Assembly (NCBI GenBank): GCA_002298145.1
Contig: DBMP01000022.1
Location: 1-64,000 of the forward strand
Reading direction: 5' to 3'
DNA: 64,000 nt
Origin: Spartobacteria bacterium UBA695
GTDB lineage: Bacteria; Verrucomicrobiota; Verrucomicrobiia; Chthoniobacterales; Chthoniobacteraceae
Below the pieces are notes generated by a model. It made no database searches, was not told the DNA's origin, and saw nothing but the letters and a program-made list of their open reading frames with translations. Within the stretch, counting starts at the first letter, position 1. Every line of letters begins with the position of its first letter. Of the stretch, positions 35,175-43,938 are shown one piece after another. The position numbers were made by a program, and so were the translations under genes.

Positions 35175-36557
35175 CTACCGCCCCAGCATCCATTGGTAAA
35201 CCCGCTTGAAGCTTCCAAAAGCGCGCCGGAAAGGCGGGTAACGCCATCCGGGATCGCCCCACAGGGAGCGCTCTACCACAGGTTTGGAATGCGTAAAACA
35301 CGCGAAACTCGCCCGCCCGTGGTAGGCGCCCATGCCGCTTTCGCCCACACCCCCGAAAGGGAGGTCTTTGCCGAGCAGGTGCACCACGGTGTCGTTCACG
35401 CAGATTCCGCCGGAGCGCGTTTCGGCTGCCAGGCGTTGCCGCGTCCGCTGGTCTTTGGTGAAAAGGTAGAGCGCGAGAGGCGAGGGGCGGTCGCGCAGAA
35501 AGGCCAGGGTTTCCTCGAAATCCGTGAAGTCGATCACCGGCAGAATGGGGCCGAAAATTTCCTCCTCCATTACCGGGGCCGTCAACGGAACGTCGGTAAG
35601 GATCGTCGGCTCAATATAAAGCTCGCTGGCGGAAGTGCGCCCGCCGTGGGCGATGTGGCCCTGGGGCAGATACGCCGCCAGCCGGTCGAAATGCCACCGG
35701 TTGACGATGCGCCCGTAATCGGGGCTGGAGAGCGGATCGGGGCCGTAAAACGCGCCGATAGCCCGCGCCATTGCGGCAACTAGCGGGGCGCGGATACTGC
35801 GATCCACGAGCAGATAATCCGGCGCGACGCACGTCTGCCCCGCGTTCATAGTCTTGCCCCAGACGATGCGGCGCGCGGTGATTTCCAGGGGGCTATCGTC
35901 GCAAACGATGCACGGAGATTTGCCCCCCAGCTCCAGCGTCACCGGCGTCAGATGCTTGGCCGCCGCCGCCATGACCGAACGCCCGACGCCAGGGCTGCCG
36001 GTGAAAAAGAGCGTATCGAAGCGTTGTTCCAGCAGCGCTTCCGCTGCCTCCCGGCCCCCTTCCACCACGGCAATATATTCCTCGGAAAACGTTGCGCGGA
36101 TGAGCTTGGCCGCGACTGCCGAAGTGTGCGGGGCGAGTTCCGACGGCTTCAGGCAAGCGCAGTTCCCCGCGGCGATGCAGCCCACCAGGGGCGTGAAAAG
36201 CAACTGGAATGGGTAATTCCACGGACCCACAATCAGGGCCACGCCGTAGGGGTCGGGCTGAACGGAGGCGCGCCCCGGCAAGGTGAGCAGGGGCAGGTGG
36301 CCGCGTCGAGGCTTCATCCAGTTTGGCAGGCACCGCACCGTATGGCGGATTTCTCCCAAAACCATGCCAAGCTCGCTGGCATAAGCCTCCTGGGGCGGCT
36401 TGTGGAGATCGGCCTGCAATGCCTCCAGCAGCTCCCTCTCGCGGGTTTCAATGGCCGCCTGGAGTTCACGCAACCGCGCGCGCCGGAATTCCAGGGGCCG
36501 GGTTGCATGAGACCGAAAATAGGCCCGCTGACGTTCCACAAGGGCGGCGCAATTCAT
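35175..36557 (-). CDS. aldehyde dehydrogenase, CrtNc-like
   Basis: At 460 residues this is the ALDH3-like type without the N-terminal extension of other ALDHs. The NAD segment GPWNYPFQL near residue 105, the catalytic Glu in LELGGKSP near 208 and the catalytic Cys in NAGQTCVAPDY near 241 are all present. In C30 carotenoid clusters this enzyme oxidises the terminal aldehyde made by CrtP to the carboxylic acid. The ATG at 36557 (MNCAALVERQR) is used; the open frame continues to 36749 but that part overlaps the divergent crtP-like gene. Only 58 nt separate the two starts. General aldehyde detoxification is the alternative. Confidence 0.85.
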   Translation of the reverse strand: MNCAALVERQRAYFRSHATRPLEFRRARLRELQAAIETRERELLEALQADLHKPPQEAYASELGMVLGEIRHTVRCLPNWMKPRRGHLPLLTLPGRASVQPDPYGVALIVGPWNYPFQLLFTPLVGCIAAGNCACLKPSELAPHTSAVAAKLIRATFSEEYIAVVEGGREAAEALLEQRFDTLFFTGSPGVGRSVMAAAAKHLTPVTLELGGKSPCIVCDDSPLEITARRIVWGKTMNAGQTCVAPDYLLVDRSIRAPLVAAMARAIGAFYGPDPLSSPDYGRIVNRWHFDRLAAYLPQGHIAHGGRTSASELYIEPTILTDVPLTAPVMEEEIFGPILPVIDFTDFEETLAFLRDRPSPLALYLFTKDQRTRQRLAAETRSGGICVNDTVVHLLGKDLPFGGVGESGMGAYHGRASFACFTHSKPVVERSLWGDPGWRYPPFRRAFGSFKRVYQWMLGR

Positions 36558-36615
36558 AGAGGCGTTGAGGGTTTCCTCCGAATCGCAGCTCACCGCCGGA
36601 ACGAGGGGAGTGTCG
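36558..36615. promoter_or_regulatory. divergent promoter region of the carotenoid cluster
   Basis: Just 58 nt lie between the ATG of the leftward dehydrogenase (36557) and the ATG of the rightward crtP-like gene (36616), so both promoters must be here or reach into the genes. A GAGGGGAG ribosome site lies at 36605-36612. Confidence 0.55.
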
Positions 36616-38103
36616 ATGGACCAGCAACCAAAAAAAGTGATCGTCATCGGAGCCGGGCTCGGCGGGATCTCGGCGGCGATTTCGTTGGCCCAAGAGGGGT
36701 ACGCGGTTTCCGTGTACGAGAAGAATGACAAGATCGGGGGCAAGCTCAACGTCTTAAAACAGGACGGCTATACCTTTGACCTCGGGCCTTCCATTCTCAC
36801 GCTGCCGCATCTGTTCGAGCGGTTGTTCGAGCGCTCGCACCGCAAGCTTGCCGACTATATTTCGATCCGCCCGTTGCGTCCGCATTGGCGTAATTTTTTT
36901 GAAGACGGCACGACCATCGACTTATTTCCCGAGCCCGACCGGATGGCGGCGGAGGCCCGGAAAGTGGGCGAGTCTCCCGAAGCTGTCCGGCGTTACCTCG
37001 AATACTCCGCCCGCCTTTACGACCTCGTCGACCGGGGGTACTTTCAGCAGGGCTTGGACAACGCCCGGGACTTCGCGCGTTTCTACAGCCTTGGGGACTG
37101 CCTGCGGTTTGATGTCTTCCGCACGATGCACGGCGGCGTTGCCCGCTATTTGCGTACCCGGTATTACCGAGACATCTTCGACTACTTCATCAAATACGTT
37201 GGCTCCTCGGCCTACCGCGCCCCGGCCTTCATGAACTGCCTGCCGACGATCCAGTTTCGCTACGATCTCTGGTACGTGGACGGCGGGCTTTATGGGATCG
37301 CGCTCGGGCTCGGGCGCTTGATGCAGGAGCTGGGCATCGCGGTTCATCTCCAGAGCGAGGTGGTGGAGATCCTCACCGAGGGCGAGCGCGTCACGGGCAT
37401 CGCGTGCAAAGGGGGCAGGGTTGAACCGGCAGACATCGTGGTGTCGAACATGGAGGTGATCCCGGCCTACCGGGACTTGCTCAAAGAGGATGCGAAGTTC
37501 ATGCGCACTTTGGAGAAATTCGCGCCCGCCTGTTCCGGCTTGATCCTGGATCTCGGCCTGGACATCCAGTACCCGCAGCTCGCGCATCACAATTTTTTCT
37601 TTTCGAGCGACCAGCGCCGCCACTTCCGCACCGTCTTTGAAAAAGGCCAATTACCGGACGACCCGACGATCTACCTCGTCGCGGCCTCCAAGACCGATCC
37701 GACAGTGGCCCCCGCCGGTTGCGACTGCCTCAAAATCCTGCCGCACATCCCGTGCATCGACCCGCGGCATCCCTTCAGTCGCGCCGACTACCTCGCGCTC
37801 AAAGACCGGATCATCGACCGGCTGGAAGCCATGGGCCTGGCGGATCTGCGCAAGCACATTGTCTTCGAACACGTTTGGACGCCGCTGGATATCCAGGCTC
37901 AATATTACTCCAACCAAGGCTCCATCTACGGCGTGGTATCCGACCGGTTCAAGAATTTCGCCTTCAAAGCCCCCAAGCAGAGCAGCCGTTACGCGAATCT
38001 GTTTTTCGTCGGAGGTTCGGTGAACCCGGGCGGTGGGATGCCGATGGTGGTGCTCTGCGGACAGAACGTCTGCCGGAAAATCGTGGAATGGGATCGGGGA
38101 TGA
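36616..38103 (+). CDS. crtP: carotenoid oxidase, CrtP-like (diaponeurosporene oxygenase family)
   Basis: The 495-residue flavoprotein begins with IVIGAGLGGISAAISLAQEG and IGGKLNVLKQDGYTFDLGPS, and ends with FFVGGSVNPGGGMPMVVLCGQ, the C-terminal signature of the CrtP/CrtOx group rather than of desaturases. These enzymes oxidise the terminal methyl of C30 carotenoids to aldehyde. The ATG at 36616 has a good ribosome site (GAGGGGAG); an earlier in-frame start at 36565 would run into the divergent gene. The ATG of crtQ overlaps its TGA (ATGA at 38100-38103), so translation is coupled. A second desaturase is the alternative. Confidence 0.82.
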   Translation: MDQQPKKVIVIGAGLGGISAAISLAQEGYAVSVYEKNDKIGGKLNVLKQDGYTFDLGPSILTLPHLFERLFERSHRKLADYISIRPLRPHWRNFFEDGTTIDLFPEPDRMAAEARKVGESPEAVRRYLEYSARLYDLVDRGYFQQGLDNARDFARFYSLGDCLRFDVFRTMHGGVARYLRTRYYRDIFDYFIKYVGSSAYRAPAFMNCLPTIQFRYDLWYVDGGLYGIALGLGRLMQELGIAVHLQSEVVEILTEGERVTGIACKGGRVEPADIVVSNMEVIPAYRDLLKEDAKFMRTLEKFAPACSGLILDLGLDIQYPQLAHHNFFFSSDQRRHFRTVFEKGQLPDDPTIYLVAASKTDPTVAPAGCDCLKILPHIPCIDPRHPFSRADYLALKDRIIDRLEAMGLADLRKHIVFEHVWTPLDIQAQYYSNQGSIYGVVSDRFKNFAFKAPKQSSRYANLFFVGGSVNPGGGMPMVVLCGQNVCRKIVEWDRG

Positions 38104-39170
38104 TTTTCTTTGCGATAACGCTGGGGCTCTGGCTCGTCGGGTTCGGGGTGTTTTGGCGGCTGCCGGTTCCACAGGGCGCACCCCGCCCGGCACCGTACCC
38201 ATCGCTTTCCATCATAATCCCCGCGCGCAACGAGGAAGCGAATCTCCCCACGCTGTTGCGCTCGATGGCTTTGCAAACCGCGCAACCCCGCGAAGTGATA
38301 GTGGTCAACGATGGCTCGACGGATCGCACCGCTGCCGTGGCGCGCGAACTGGGGGCCACGGTGCTGGAGGCTCCGCCGCTCCCCGACGGCTGGCGCGGCA
38401 AACCGTGGGCCTGTCATCAAGGCGCGGCGCTCGCAAGCGGCGATCTCTTGCTGTTTTTGGATGCCGATACCTGGTTCGAGCCCGGGGGCTTGCGCAAAAT
38501 CCTCGATGCTTACCTTGCCGGTGGAGGCGTGCTCTCGGTCGGCCCCTATCATGCCGTCCAGCGGCCTTACGAAGAGCTTTCCGCATTCTTCAACCTTGCC
38601 ATGACGGCGGGCATGGGCGCTTTCACCCTGCGCGGCTCCGCCCTCTTTCCGCGCGGTTTGTTTGGGCAGATGCTGATGGTCAACCGCGCGGCCTACTTCC
38701 GCGTGAAAGGCCACGAAGCGGTCAAAGATCGGATCTTGGAAAACTTCGCCCTCGCCCGGCATTTTCAAGCCGCCGGGGTGCCTCTGCACTGTTACGGGGG
38801 CAAGGGCGTGCTCGCCTTTCGCATGTATCCGCATGGGCTAAAGGAACTCGTGGAAGGCTGGACGAAAGCCTTTGCCTCCGGGGCTGGCGGCACGGCGCGC
38901 CCCTTGCTGGCCTTGATCGTCGCCTGGATGTGCGGAATGTTTTTTGCGTTGAATCTCCTGGTCTGGCAGCCCTCGACGGCCTCGCTGGGCCTCTACCTGC
39001 TGTTTGCGCTCCAGCTTTATGCCATGCTCCGGCGCATCGGGGCGTTCCGCTGGGTCACGGCATTGCTTTACCCCGTGCCGCTGATTTTTTTCTGTGCGGT
39101 GTTTGCCTGGTCCGCAACCCGCTCCCAAGGGCCAGTCAAATGGAAAGGGCGTATCGTTAATGCTGATTGA
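38100..39170 (+). CDS. crtQ: family 2 glycosyltransferase, CrtQ-like
   Basis: The 356-residue membrane protein has an N-terminal membrane segment, then the GT2 core: SLSIIIPARNEEANLPTLL near residue 38, VVNDGSTDRT near 65, the metal-binding DADTWF near 120, and three or four membrane segments near the C-terminus. This is the architecture of CrtQ, which attaches a sugar to the carboxyl group of a C30 carotenoic acid at the inner membrane. Start and stop overlap both neighbours (4 nt with crtP, 11 nt with crtO), so the three form one unit. Confidence 0.83.
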   Translation: MIFFAITLGLWLVGFGVFWRLPVPQGAPRPAPYPSLSIIIPARNEEANLPTLLRSMALQTAQPREVIVVNDGSTDRTAAVARELGATVLEAPPLPDGWRGKPWACHQGAALASGDLLLFLDADTWFEPGGLRKILDAYLAGGGVLSVGPYHAVQRPYEELSAFFNLAMTAGMGAFTLRGSALFPRGLFGQMLMVNRAAYFRVKGHEAVKDRILENFALARHFQAAGVPLHCYGGKGVLAFRMYPHGLKELVEGWTKAFASGAGGTARPLLALIVAWMCGMFFALNLLVWQPSTASLGLYLLFALQLYAMLRRIGAFRWVTALLYPVPLIFFCAVFAWSATRSQGPVKWKGRIVNAD

Positions 39171-39651
39171 ACTTCCCGTTGCCTGGTTAGTTGCAATCAA
39201 TGTCCTTGGCTGGCCCGTGATCCACCTCGCCGTGTCTTGGGGCGTCACTCAACTTCCTCCCAATACATTCAACCCGCAAAGCTGGCTTTTCCGACCGCGA
39301 AGCTGGGAGCATGGCGGAGAGATTTACAAGCGTCTCTTTGCCATCCAACAATGGAAAGCGTTCCTGCCTGACGCCGCATCTTGGTTTCGCAAGGGCTTCC
39401 CCAAACGGAAGCTGACTGCGTTCGCCCCGGACTATTTGGAGCGTTTTATTCAGGAAACTTGCCGGGGCGAGGCGGCGCATTGGGTGACGATGGCCGCGGC
39501 GCCGGTCTTTTTTCTGTGGAATCCCTGGTGGGTGGATTTGATCATGGTCGCCTACGCGATCCTGGCGAATCTTCCGTGCATTTTAACCCAACGATACAAC
39601 CGCCTCCGGCTCACCCGGCTGCGAGGGGACCGCAAGCGCCGCCCGCGATGA
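39160..39651 (+). CDS. crtO: acyltransferase of the CrtO type (glycosyl carotenoate acyltransferase)
   Basis: This 163-residue membrane protein has hydrophobic segments near residues 8-28 and 110-145, and the family features NPQSWLFRPRSWEHGGEIYKR and WKAFLPDAASWFRKGFPKR. In staphyloxanthin-like routes CrtO adds a fatty acid to the sugar of the glycosyl carotenoid. The ATG at 39160 lies inside the end of crtQ, an 11-nt overlap typical for coupled genes; the longer frame from 39094 is a run-back into crtQ. It is the last gene of the rightward unit. Confidence 0.8.
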   Translation: MLIELPVAWLVAINVLGWPVIHLAVSWGVTQLPPNTFNPQSWLFRPRSWEHGGEIYKRLFAIQQWKAFLPDAASWFRKGFPKRKLTAFAPDYLERFIQETCRGEAAHWVTMAAAPVFFLWNPWWVDLIMVAYAILANLPCILTQRYNRLRLTRLRGDRKRRPR

Positions 39652-39666
39652 ATGGCGCGCGCCAGC

Positions 39667-40329
39667 CTAGAAAACGCAGGCTGATAGCAGGACCATCGCG
39701 ACGCCCGCGAGGATCATGACGATGCTGGAGACGACGCCTTCGTCGGTGTGCCGATGCTGCGCTTTGACGGTGCCGAAGGCGTGGGCGGCGGCTCCCCACA
39801 TGGCTCCGCGCGCGAGCCGCGAACGGGATGAGACGCACCCGAGCACGGTTTCGCCGATGATGATGCCGCAAAGGCCCGTCAGGATGACGACCAGCGAGGT
39901 GACCCCCTGCGAGGCACCCGCCAGCCCGGCGGCTTCGAGGGCAAAGGGGGTGGAGACGGACCGCAGGACCATGCAGCGCTCCACGTCCGGCGACAGGCTG
40001 AAGAGGCGCGAGATCGCCCACGAACCGCCCGCCCCGAGGACGATGCACGAGAGGACGCCGACGCAGATCGAGATAGGGTAGCGGCGCAGGATGGCGCGTT
40101 GCTGGTAGATGGGCAGGGCGAAGGCTACCGTGGCCGGGCCCAGCAGCCAGACCAGCCAGTGGCTGTATTGGTTATAAACGGCAAAGGGAATCCGCAGCCA
40201 GACGAGCAATAGAACCAGGATCGTCGGGACCATCAACGCGGGCATGGTCCAGATGGCGGGCCGCCAGAGGTGAAGGCGTTTGGCGAGGGCGTAAATTCCG
40301 AGGGTGATCAGCAAACATAAAAGCGCCAT
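39667..40329 (-). CDS. lrgB: LrgB-family membrane protein
   Basis: The 220-residue protein has about six membrane segments and the LrgB signatures FLALPIYQQ-like FALPIYQQRAILRR near residue 74, RSVSTPFALEAA near 123 and GAAAHAFGTVKA near 180. LrgB works with LrgA as a regulator of murein hydrolases and, in some bacteria and plants, as a glycolate or pyruvate carrier. It starts 5 nt after the lrgA stop, so the two form an operon. It is convergent with crtO across 15 nt. Confidence 0.9.
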   Translation of the reverse strand: MALLCLLITLGIYALAKRLHLWRPAIWTMPALMVPTILVLLLVWLRIPFAVYNQYSHWLVWLLGPATVAFALPIYQQRAILRRYPISICVGVLSCIVLGAGGSWAISRLFSLSPDVERCMVLRSVSTPFALEAAGLAGASQGVTSLVVILTGLCGIIIGETVLGCVSSRSRLARGAMWGAAAHAFGTVKAQHRHTDEGVVSSIVMILAGVAMVLLSACVF

Positions 40330-40334
40330 GGCCT

Positions 40335-40757
40335 TTAGCTCTCGCTTTCCGGCGCGGGCGCGGCATTGGCGGCTTGGCTCTCCCAGCGGAACACTTTGTC
40401 CACGGTCCAGACGGTTCCGGCCATGACGACAGCCGTTCCGAGCCCGATGGCGCCCAGCAGCCGCAGCCCTTGGGCGGCGAGCAGGTGGGAGTAGTTCATG
40501 ATGGCCACCACGGCGGGGATGAAAAACAGGAGCATCTCGCCGTGGAGCCGGTGCGCGCCGTCGTGCAGGAACTTGGGCTTGAGAATGCCCGAAAAGAGCA
40601 GGGCCAGGACGGCGATCATGCCCAGGACGCTGGCCGGCATGCGGCATCCGAATTTATGACCGAGAAAATTGGCCGCGATCCACACGAGGGTGAAAAAAGC
40701 GATTTGAAGCGACGCGGCGAGAGCAGGCCGAAGGTGTTGACGTGCTTGGAATTTCAT
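40335..40757 (-). CDS. lrgA: LrgA/CidA holin-like membrane protein
   Basis: The 140-residue protein has four hydrophobic segments and the family pattern FFTLVWIAANFLGH, RMPASVLGM and FFIPAVVAIMNY. LrgA/CidA proteins form holin-like pores or, with LrgB, a small-acid carrier. The ATG at 40757 (MKFQARQ) is preferred to a start at 40820, which would add 21 residues that run into the operator region. It is divergent from a LysR gene, the usual layout of cidR-type regulation. The last ten residues are acidic and Pro/Ala-rich. Confidence 0.85.
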   Translation of the reverse strand: MKFQARQHLRPALAASLQIAFFTLVWIAANFLGHKFGCRMPASVLGMIAVLALLFSGILKPKFLHDGAHRLHGEMLLFFIPAVVAIMNYSHLLAAQGLRLLGAIGLGTAVVMAGTVWTVDKVFRWESQAANAAPAPESES

Positions 40758-40786
40758 TGGGCGAACAGGAATACCAAATCGCCGGT

Positions 40787-40826
40787 CATTTGAAAAATAG
40801 ATTGTAAGTATGGCTACCATTTGAAA
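40787..40826. promoter_or_regulatory. probable LysR operator (direct repeats CATTTGAAA)
   Basis: Two exact copies of CATTTGAAA lie at 40787-40795 and 40818-40826, 31 bp apart, about three helical turns. They sit between the divergent lrgA and LysR starts. Spacing on one DNA face suits a LysR tetramer, but no binding is shown. Confidence 0.45.
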
Positions 40827-40831
40827 TACGT

Positions 40832-41743
40832 ATGGTGCAAATGGAACTCCGATCTCTGCAAGTCTTCGTCGAAGTGATCCGCCAGGGTGGGTTCACCGCG
40901 GCGGGTAAACACGTTCTGCTCACCCAGCCCTCGGTGAGCCGCCAGATCAAGCTCCTGGAGGATGAGCTGGGCCAGGTGCTGATTGTGCGGGATCGGAACG
41001 CGATTTCCCTGACCGATGCGGGGAAGATCGTCTACCAGCGCGCGCTCTCGCTGCTGGGCGAGACGGCCCGGCTGCGTGCGGAGCTTGATGAGCTGGCCGG
41101 GTTGCGCCGGGGCGAGCTGAGCCTCGGGGTGCCGCCGCTGGCGGGGATGCTTTTTGTGCCGCTCATCCGGGCATTTAAGGAGCTGTATCCGGCGGTGGAG
41201 TTGCGGCTTTTTGAGAGCGGTTCGGATACGATCGAGGGGGCGCTGACGTCCGGGGAGGTGGAGATCGGCATGCTCTTGCAGCCGGTGACGGAGGAGCGTT
41301 TTGAATCCGCGCCGATTTTCCAGGACAGCCTCGCGCTGGTGGTGCCGCCGGATTCCCCCTGGGCCTTTAAGCGCTCGGTGCCGCTGGCCGCGTTGAAGGA
41401 TGTGCCGCTGATTCTCTTTCCCGAGGGGTTTACGCTCAACGACCGGATCGCGGGGGTGTGCCGCCGGGCGGGGTTCGCGCCGCAGATCACGGGCCGCAGC
41501 GGCCAGCCGCAGTTTATCGCCGCGCTGGTGGGCAGCGGGGCGGGCGTGGCGCTGCTGCCGCATTTCGTCATCCGGGATACGCCGGGGGTGGCGGTGGTGG
41601 AGATCGAGGATGCGGTGATCGACTGGAGCCCCGCGCTGGCGTGGCCGCGGGGGCAGTATCTCTCGTGCGCGGGCCGCGCGCTGGTCGAGCTGGCGAAAAA
41701 GGAGGAGACGTGGCGAGACGCGCGGACGGCTCTCGGGCAATAG
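40832..41743 (+). CDS. LysR-family regulator, divergent from lrgAB
   Basis: The 303-residue protein has a classic LysR helix-turn-helix (FVEVIRQGGFTAAGKHVLLTQPSVSRQIKLLEDELG) and a full-length substrate-binding domain (LSLGVPPLAGM near residue 91, SGAGVALLPHF near 235). The position upstream of lrgAB is that of CidR, which responds to small carbon acids such as acetate or pyruvate. The effector here is inferred from that parallel. The ATG at 40832 is used; an internal ATG at 40841 (MELRSLQ) is also possible. Confidence 0.88.
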   Translation: MVQMELRSLQVFVEVIRQGGFTAAGKHVLLTQPSVSRQIKLLEDELGQVLIVRDRNAISLTDAGKIVYQRALSLLGETARLRAELDELAGLRRGELSLGVPPLAGMLFVPLIRAFKELYPAVELRLFESGSDTIEGALTSGEVEIGMLLQPVTEERFESAPIFQDSLALVVPPDSPWAFKRSVPLAALKDVPLILFPEGFTLNDRIAGVCRRAGFAPQITGRSGQPQFIAALVGSGAGVALLPHFVIRDTPGVAVVEIEDAVIDWSPALAWPRGQYLSCAGRALVELAKKEETWRDARTALGQ

Positions 41744-41761
41744 CGTTTTTTTCGCTGCCGG

Positions 41762-42229
41762 TTAGCCGAGGGCGTTTTCCAGCCGGTCCAGGAACGGAAT
41801 CAAAGCCGGGTTGAGCTTTTCCCGGGCGGTGGCCAGGGTGGCAAAGGCGGCCCGGTCGATTTCCGGGAACTCCCGGATCTGCCCGGACCTCGGCGGCCAT
41901 TCCAGAGAAAAGGTGTTGCTGTGGAGTTGCTCCGGGTCGATCTCGTCTCCGGAGCGGTCAAGAGCCCAGGCGTGAACGGTTTTGCCGCTTTTCATCCGGA
42001 CCTCGCCGAGCGGGATGAGCGGGCCGAGGGCTTCGATGCCCAGTTCCTCCTGGAATTCGCGCCGCGCCGTCGCCTCCAGGTCCTCGCCAGGCTCCGTCTC
42101 TCCCTTGGGGATCGACCAGGCTCCGGCGTCTTTTTTTGCAAAGAACGGGCCCCCGGGATGGACGATCAGGACCTCGATTCCCCCGGTCGTCTGCCGGAAA
42201 AGCACGATGCCCGCACTGATTTTGTTCAT
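41762..42229 (-). CDS. Nudix hydrolase
   Basis: The 155-residue protein has the Nudix box GETEPGEDLEATARREFQEELG near residues 43-64, with the catalytic Glu cluster REFQEELG, in a fold that hydrolyses nucleoside diphosphate derivatives. The N-terminal SAGIVLFRQ and PFFAKKDAGAWSIPKG match the subgroup of diadenosine polyphosphate or unspecified NTP-diphosphate hydrolases. Its ATG overlaps the stop of the upstream kinase gene (4 nt), so the two are coupled, but a functional link is unproved. It is convergent with the LysR gene across 18 nt. Confidence 0.88.
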   Translation of the reverse strand: MNKISAGIVLFRQTTGGIEVLIVHPGGPFFAKKDAGAWSIPKGETEPGEDLEATARREFQEELGIEALGPLIPLGEVRMKSGKTVHAWALDRSGDEIDPEQLHSNTFSLEWPPRSGQIREFPEIDRAAFATLATAREKLNPALIPFLDRLENALG

Positions 42230-43854
42230 GGCTGTTTTTCCTGTTTTCGGCTCCGGGGCGGGTCGCACGGGTTGGCCAGCGGGAGCGTGAACCAGAAGGT
42301 GCTGCCGTGGCCGGGGTCGCTCTCCAGGCCGATTTTGCCGCCTTGCGCCTCCACGGCGAGCTTGCAGAACGTCAGCCCGAGCCCGCTGGAATGCAGCTGG
42401 CGCATGCCCGCCACTTGGCCGAATTTTTCGAAGATCATCGCGTGCGCCTCCTTGGCGATGCCGGGGCCGGAGTCGGTGACGGAGACGAGGGCCTGCCCTC
42501 TTTTCAGCGTGACGCGCACTTTCACGGCGGTTTTCTCGGGCGAAAACTTGAGCGCGTTTCCCACCAGGTTGGTGACGACCCGCGCGGTGACGCCGGTATC
42601 GCAGCGGATGGGGATGGGGATTTCCCCAAACTCCAGGATTAGCCGGGATGCGCCGACCAGGGCGACTTGCTTTTTCAGCGCGTCATGGATGACGCGGTTC
42701 AAGTCCGCTTTGGCGAGGGTGATCGGCATTTTGCCCGATTCCAGGCGGCTGATGTCCAGCAGCGAGGTCACCATTTCGTTGAGCTGCCGGGTGCCGTCGT
42801 GGGCGTTCTGGAGGGCCTCCATTTCCATTTCGTTGAGCCGTTCAACGGCGGTTTGCTCGACGATTTCCAGAAACCCCATGATAAACGAGAGCGGCGCGCG
42901 CAGATCGTGGATGATCATGTGGGTGAGGTTGTCGCGCAGGGTCTCCATTTCCTTGAGCTGCTCGTAGTTGGCGCTCAGTTCGTCGATGGATTTCTTGCGC
43001 TCGGTGACGTCGTACCCGATGCCCACGTAGGTTTGCACTTGGCCCTTTTCGTCAAAGACCGGGGTGATGTGGATGTCGTTCCAGAAGGGCTCGCCTGTTT
43101 TCCGGTAATGCAGCAGGGTGGTCTTGTAGGGTTGTTGCTTGGCCATGGCCGCCGTCATTTCGTGGTAGGCGGCGGGGTCGGTTTTTTCGCCCTGCAGGAT
43201 GCCGATGGGCTGCCCGATGACTTCCTCCTGCGGGTAGCCGGTAATTTCCGAGAATGCGGGGTTGCAGAAGACAATGGGGTGATGCGGCTGGTGGCAGTCG
43301 ATGACCACGATCTGCGTGGCGATGTGCGCGATGGCGGTGGCCAGGCGGTTTTTTTCCAGGGTTTCCCGGCGCAGGCGAAGTTCCGAGGTGGTAATATGCG
43401 CCAGTTCTTTCAGGAGTTCCTTCTGCTTGGCGGTGAATTTCCGGGGGGCCCGGTCGATGGCGCAGAGTACGCCGATATTGCTGCCGTCGTGGGCCTTCAG
43501 CGGCATCCCGGCGTAGAAACGGACGCCGAGCGGACCGGTGACGAGGGGGTTATCGGCAAAGCGCGGGTCCTGGGTAGCATCAGGGACGATCATCATCTCA
43601 TCCGAAAGGATGGCGTGTGCGCAAAAGGCAATGTTGCGCGGGGTCTCCCGGGTTTCGAGGCCGCAGGAGGCTTTGAACCACTGACGGTTTTTGTCTACGA
43701 GGGTGACGGTTGCTATGGGGACCTTCAGGATGCGGCTGACGAGCCGGGTGATTCGGTCAAAATTCTCCTCGCGGGGTGTGTCCAGGATAGCGTAGCTATC
43801 CAGTGTTTTCAGCCGCTGACTCTCGTTCGCGGGAAGAGGTGCTTCGATAGGCAT
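42226..43854 (-). CDS. soluble GAF-PAS sensor histidine kinase
   Basis: The 542-residue protein has no membrane segment. A GAF domain lies near residues 20-165 (SCGLETRETPRNIAFCAHAI). A PAS domain follows near 170-290 (NPAFSEITGYPQEEVIG, FWNDIHITPV, YDVTERKK), and then the HisKA region with phospho-acceptor His in IIHDLRAPLSFIMG near 316. The HATPase has N box NLVGNALKFSP, DSGPGIA and SSGLGL near 400-520. It should sense a cytosolic signal through GAF or PAS and pass phosphate to a response regulator not in this window. The PAS is LOV-like (IGILQGEKTDP) but lacks the flavin-binding Cys. Its last codons overlap the Nudix gene. Confidence 0.9.
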   Translation of the reverse strand: MPIEAPLPANESQRLKTLDSYAILDTPREENFDRITRLVSRILKVPIATVTLVDKNRQWFKASCGLETRETPRNIAFCAHAILSDEMMIVPDATQDPRFADNPLVTGPLGVRFYAGMPLKAHDGSNIGVLCAIDRAPRKFTAKQKELLKELAHITTSELRLRRETLEKNRLATAIAHIATQIVVIDCHQPHHPIVFCNPAFSEITGYPQEEVIGQPIGILQGEKTDPAAYHEMTAAMAKQQPYKTTLLHYRKTGEPFWNDIHITPVFDEKGQVQTYVGIGYDVTERKKSIDELSANYEQLKEMETLRDNLTHMIIHDLRAPLSFIMGFLEIVEQTAVERLNEMEMEALQNAHDGTRQLNEMVTSLLDISRLESGKMPITLAKADLNRVIHDALKKQVALVGASRLILEFGEIPIPIRCDTGVTARVVTNLVGNALKFSPEKTAVKVRVTLKRGQALVSVTDSGPGIAKEAHAMIFEKFGQVAGMRQLHSSGLGLTFCKLAVEAQGGKIGLESDPGHGSTFWFTLPLANPCDPPRSRKQEKQP

Positions 43855-43938
43855 CGTGGCTTGTTGAGCCCCCTAAATAATACAAAAGAGCCTTGCGTCA
43901 AAGCAAATAAACAGGCTGCCACCTCGCGGCAGGGTGCG

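Noticed and set aside
42226..43854. LOV photoreceptor kinase
   Set aside because: The PAS domain has the LOV-like IGILQG segment but no Cys at the flavin adduct position.
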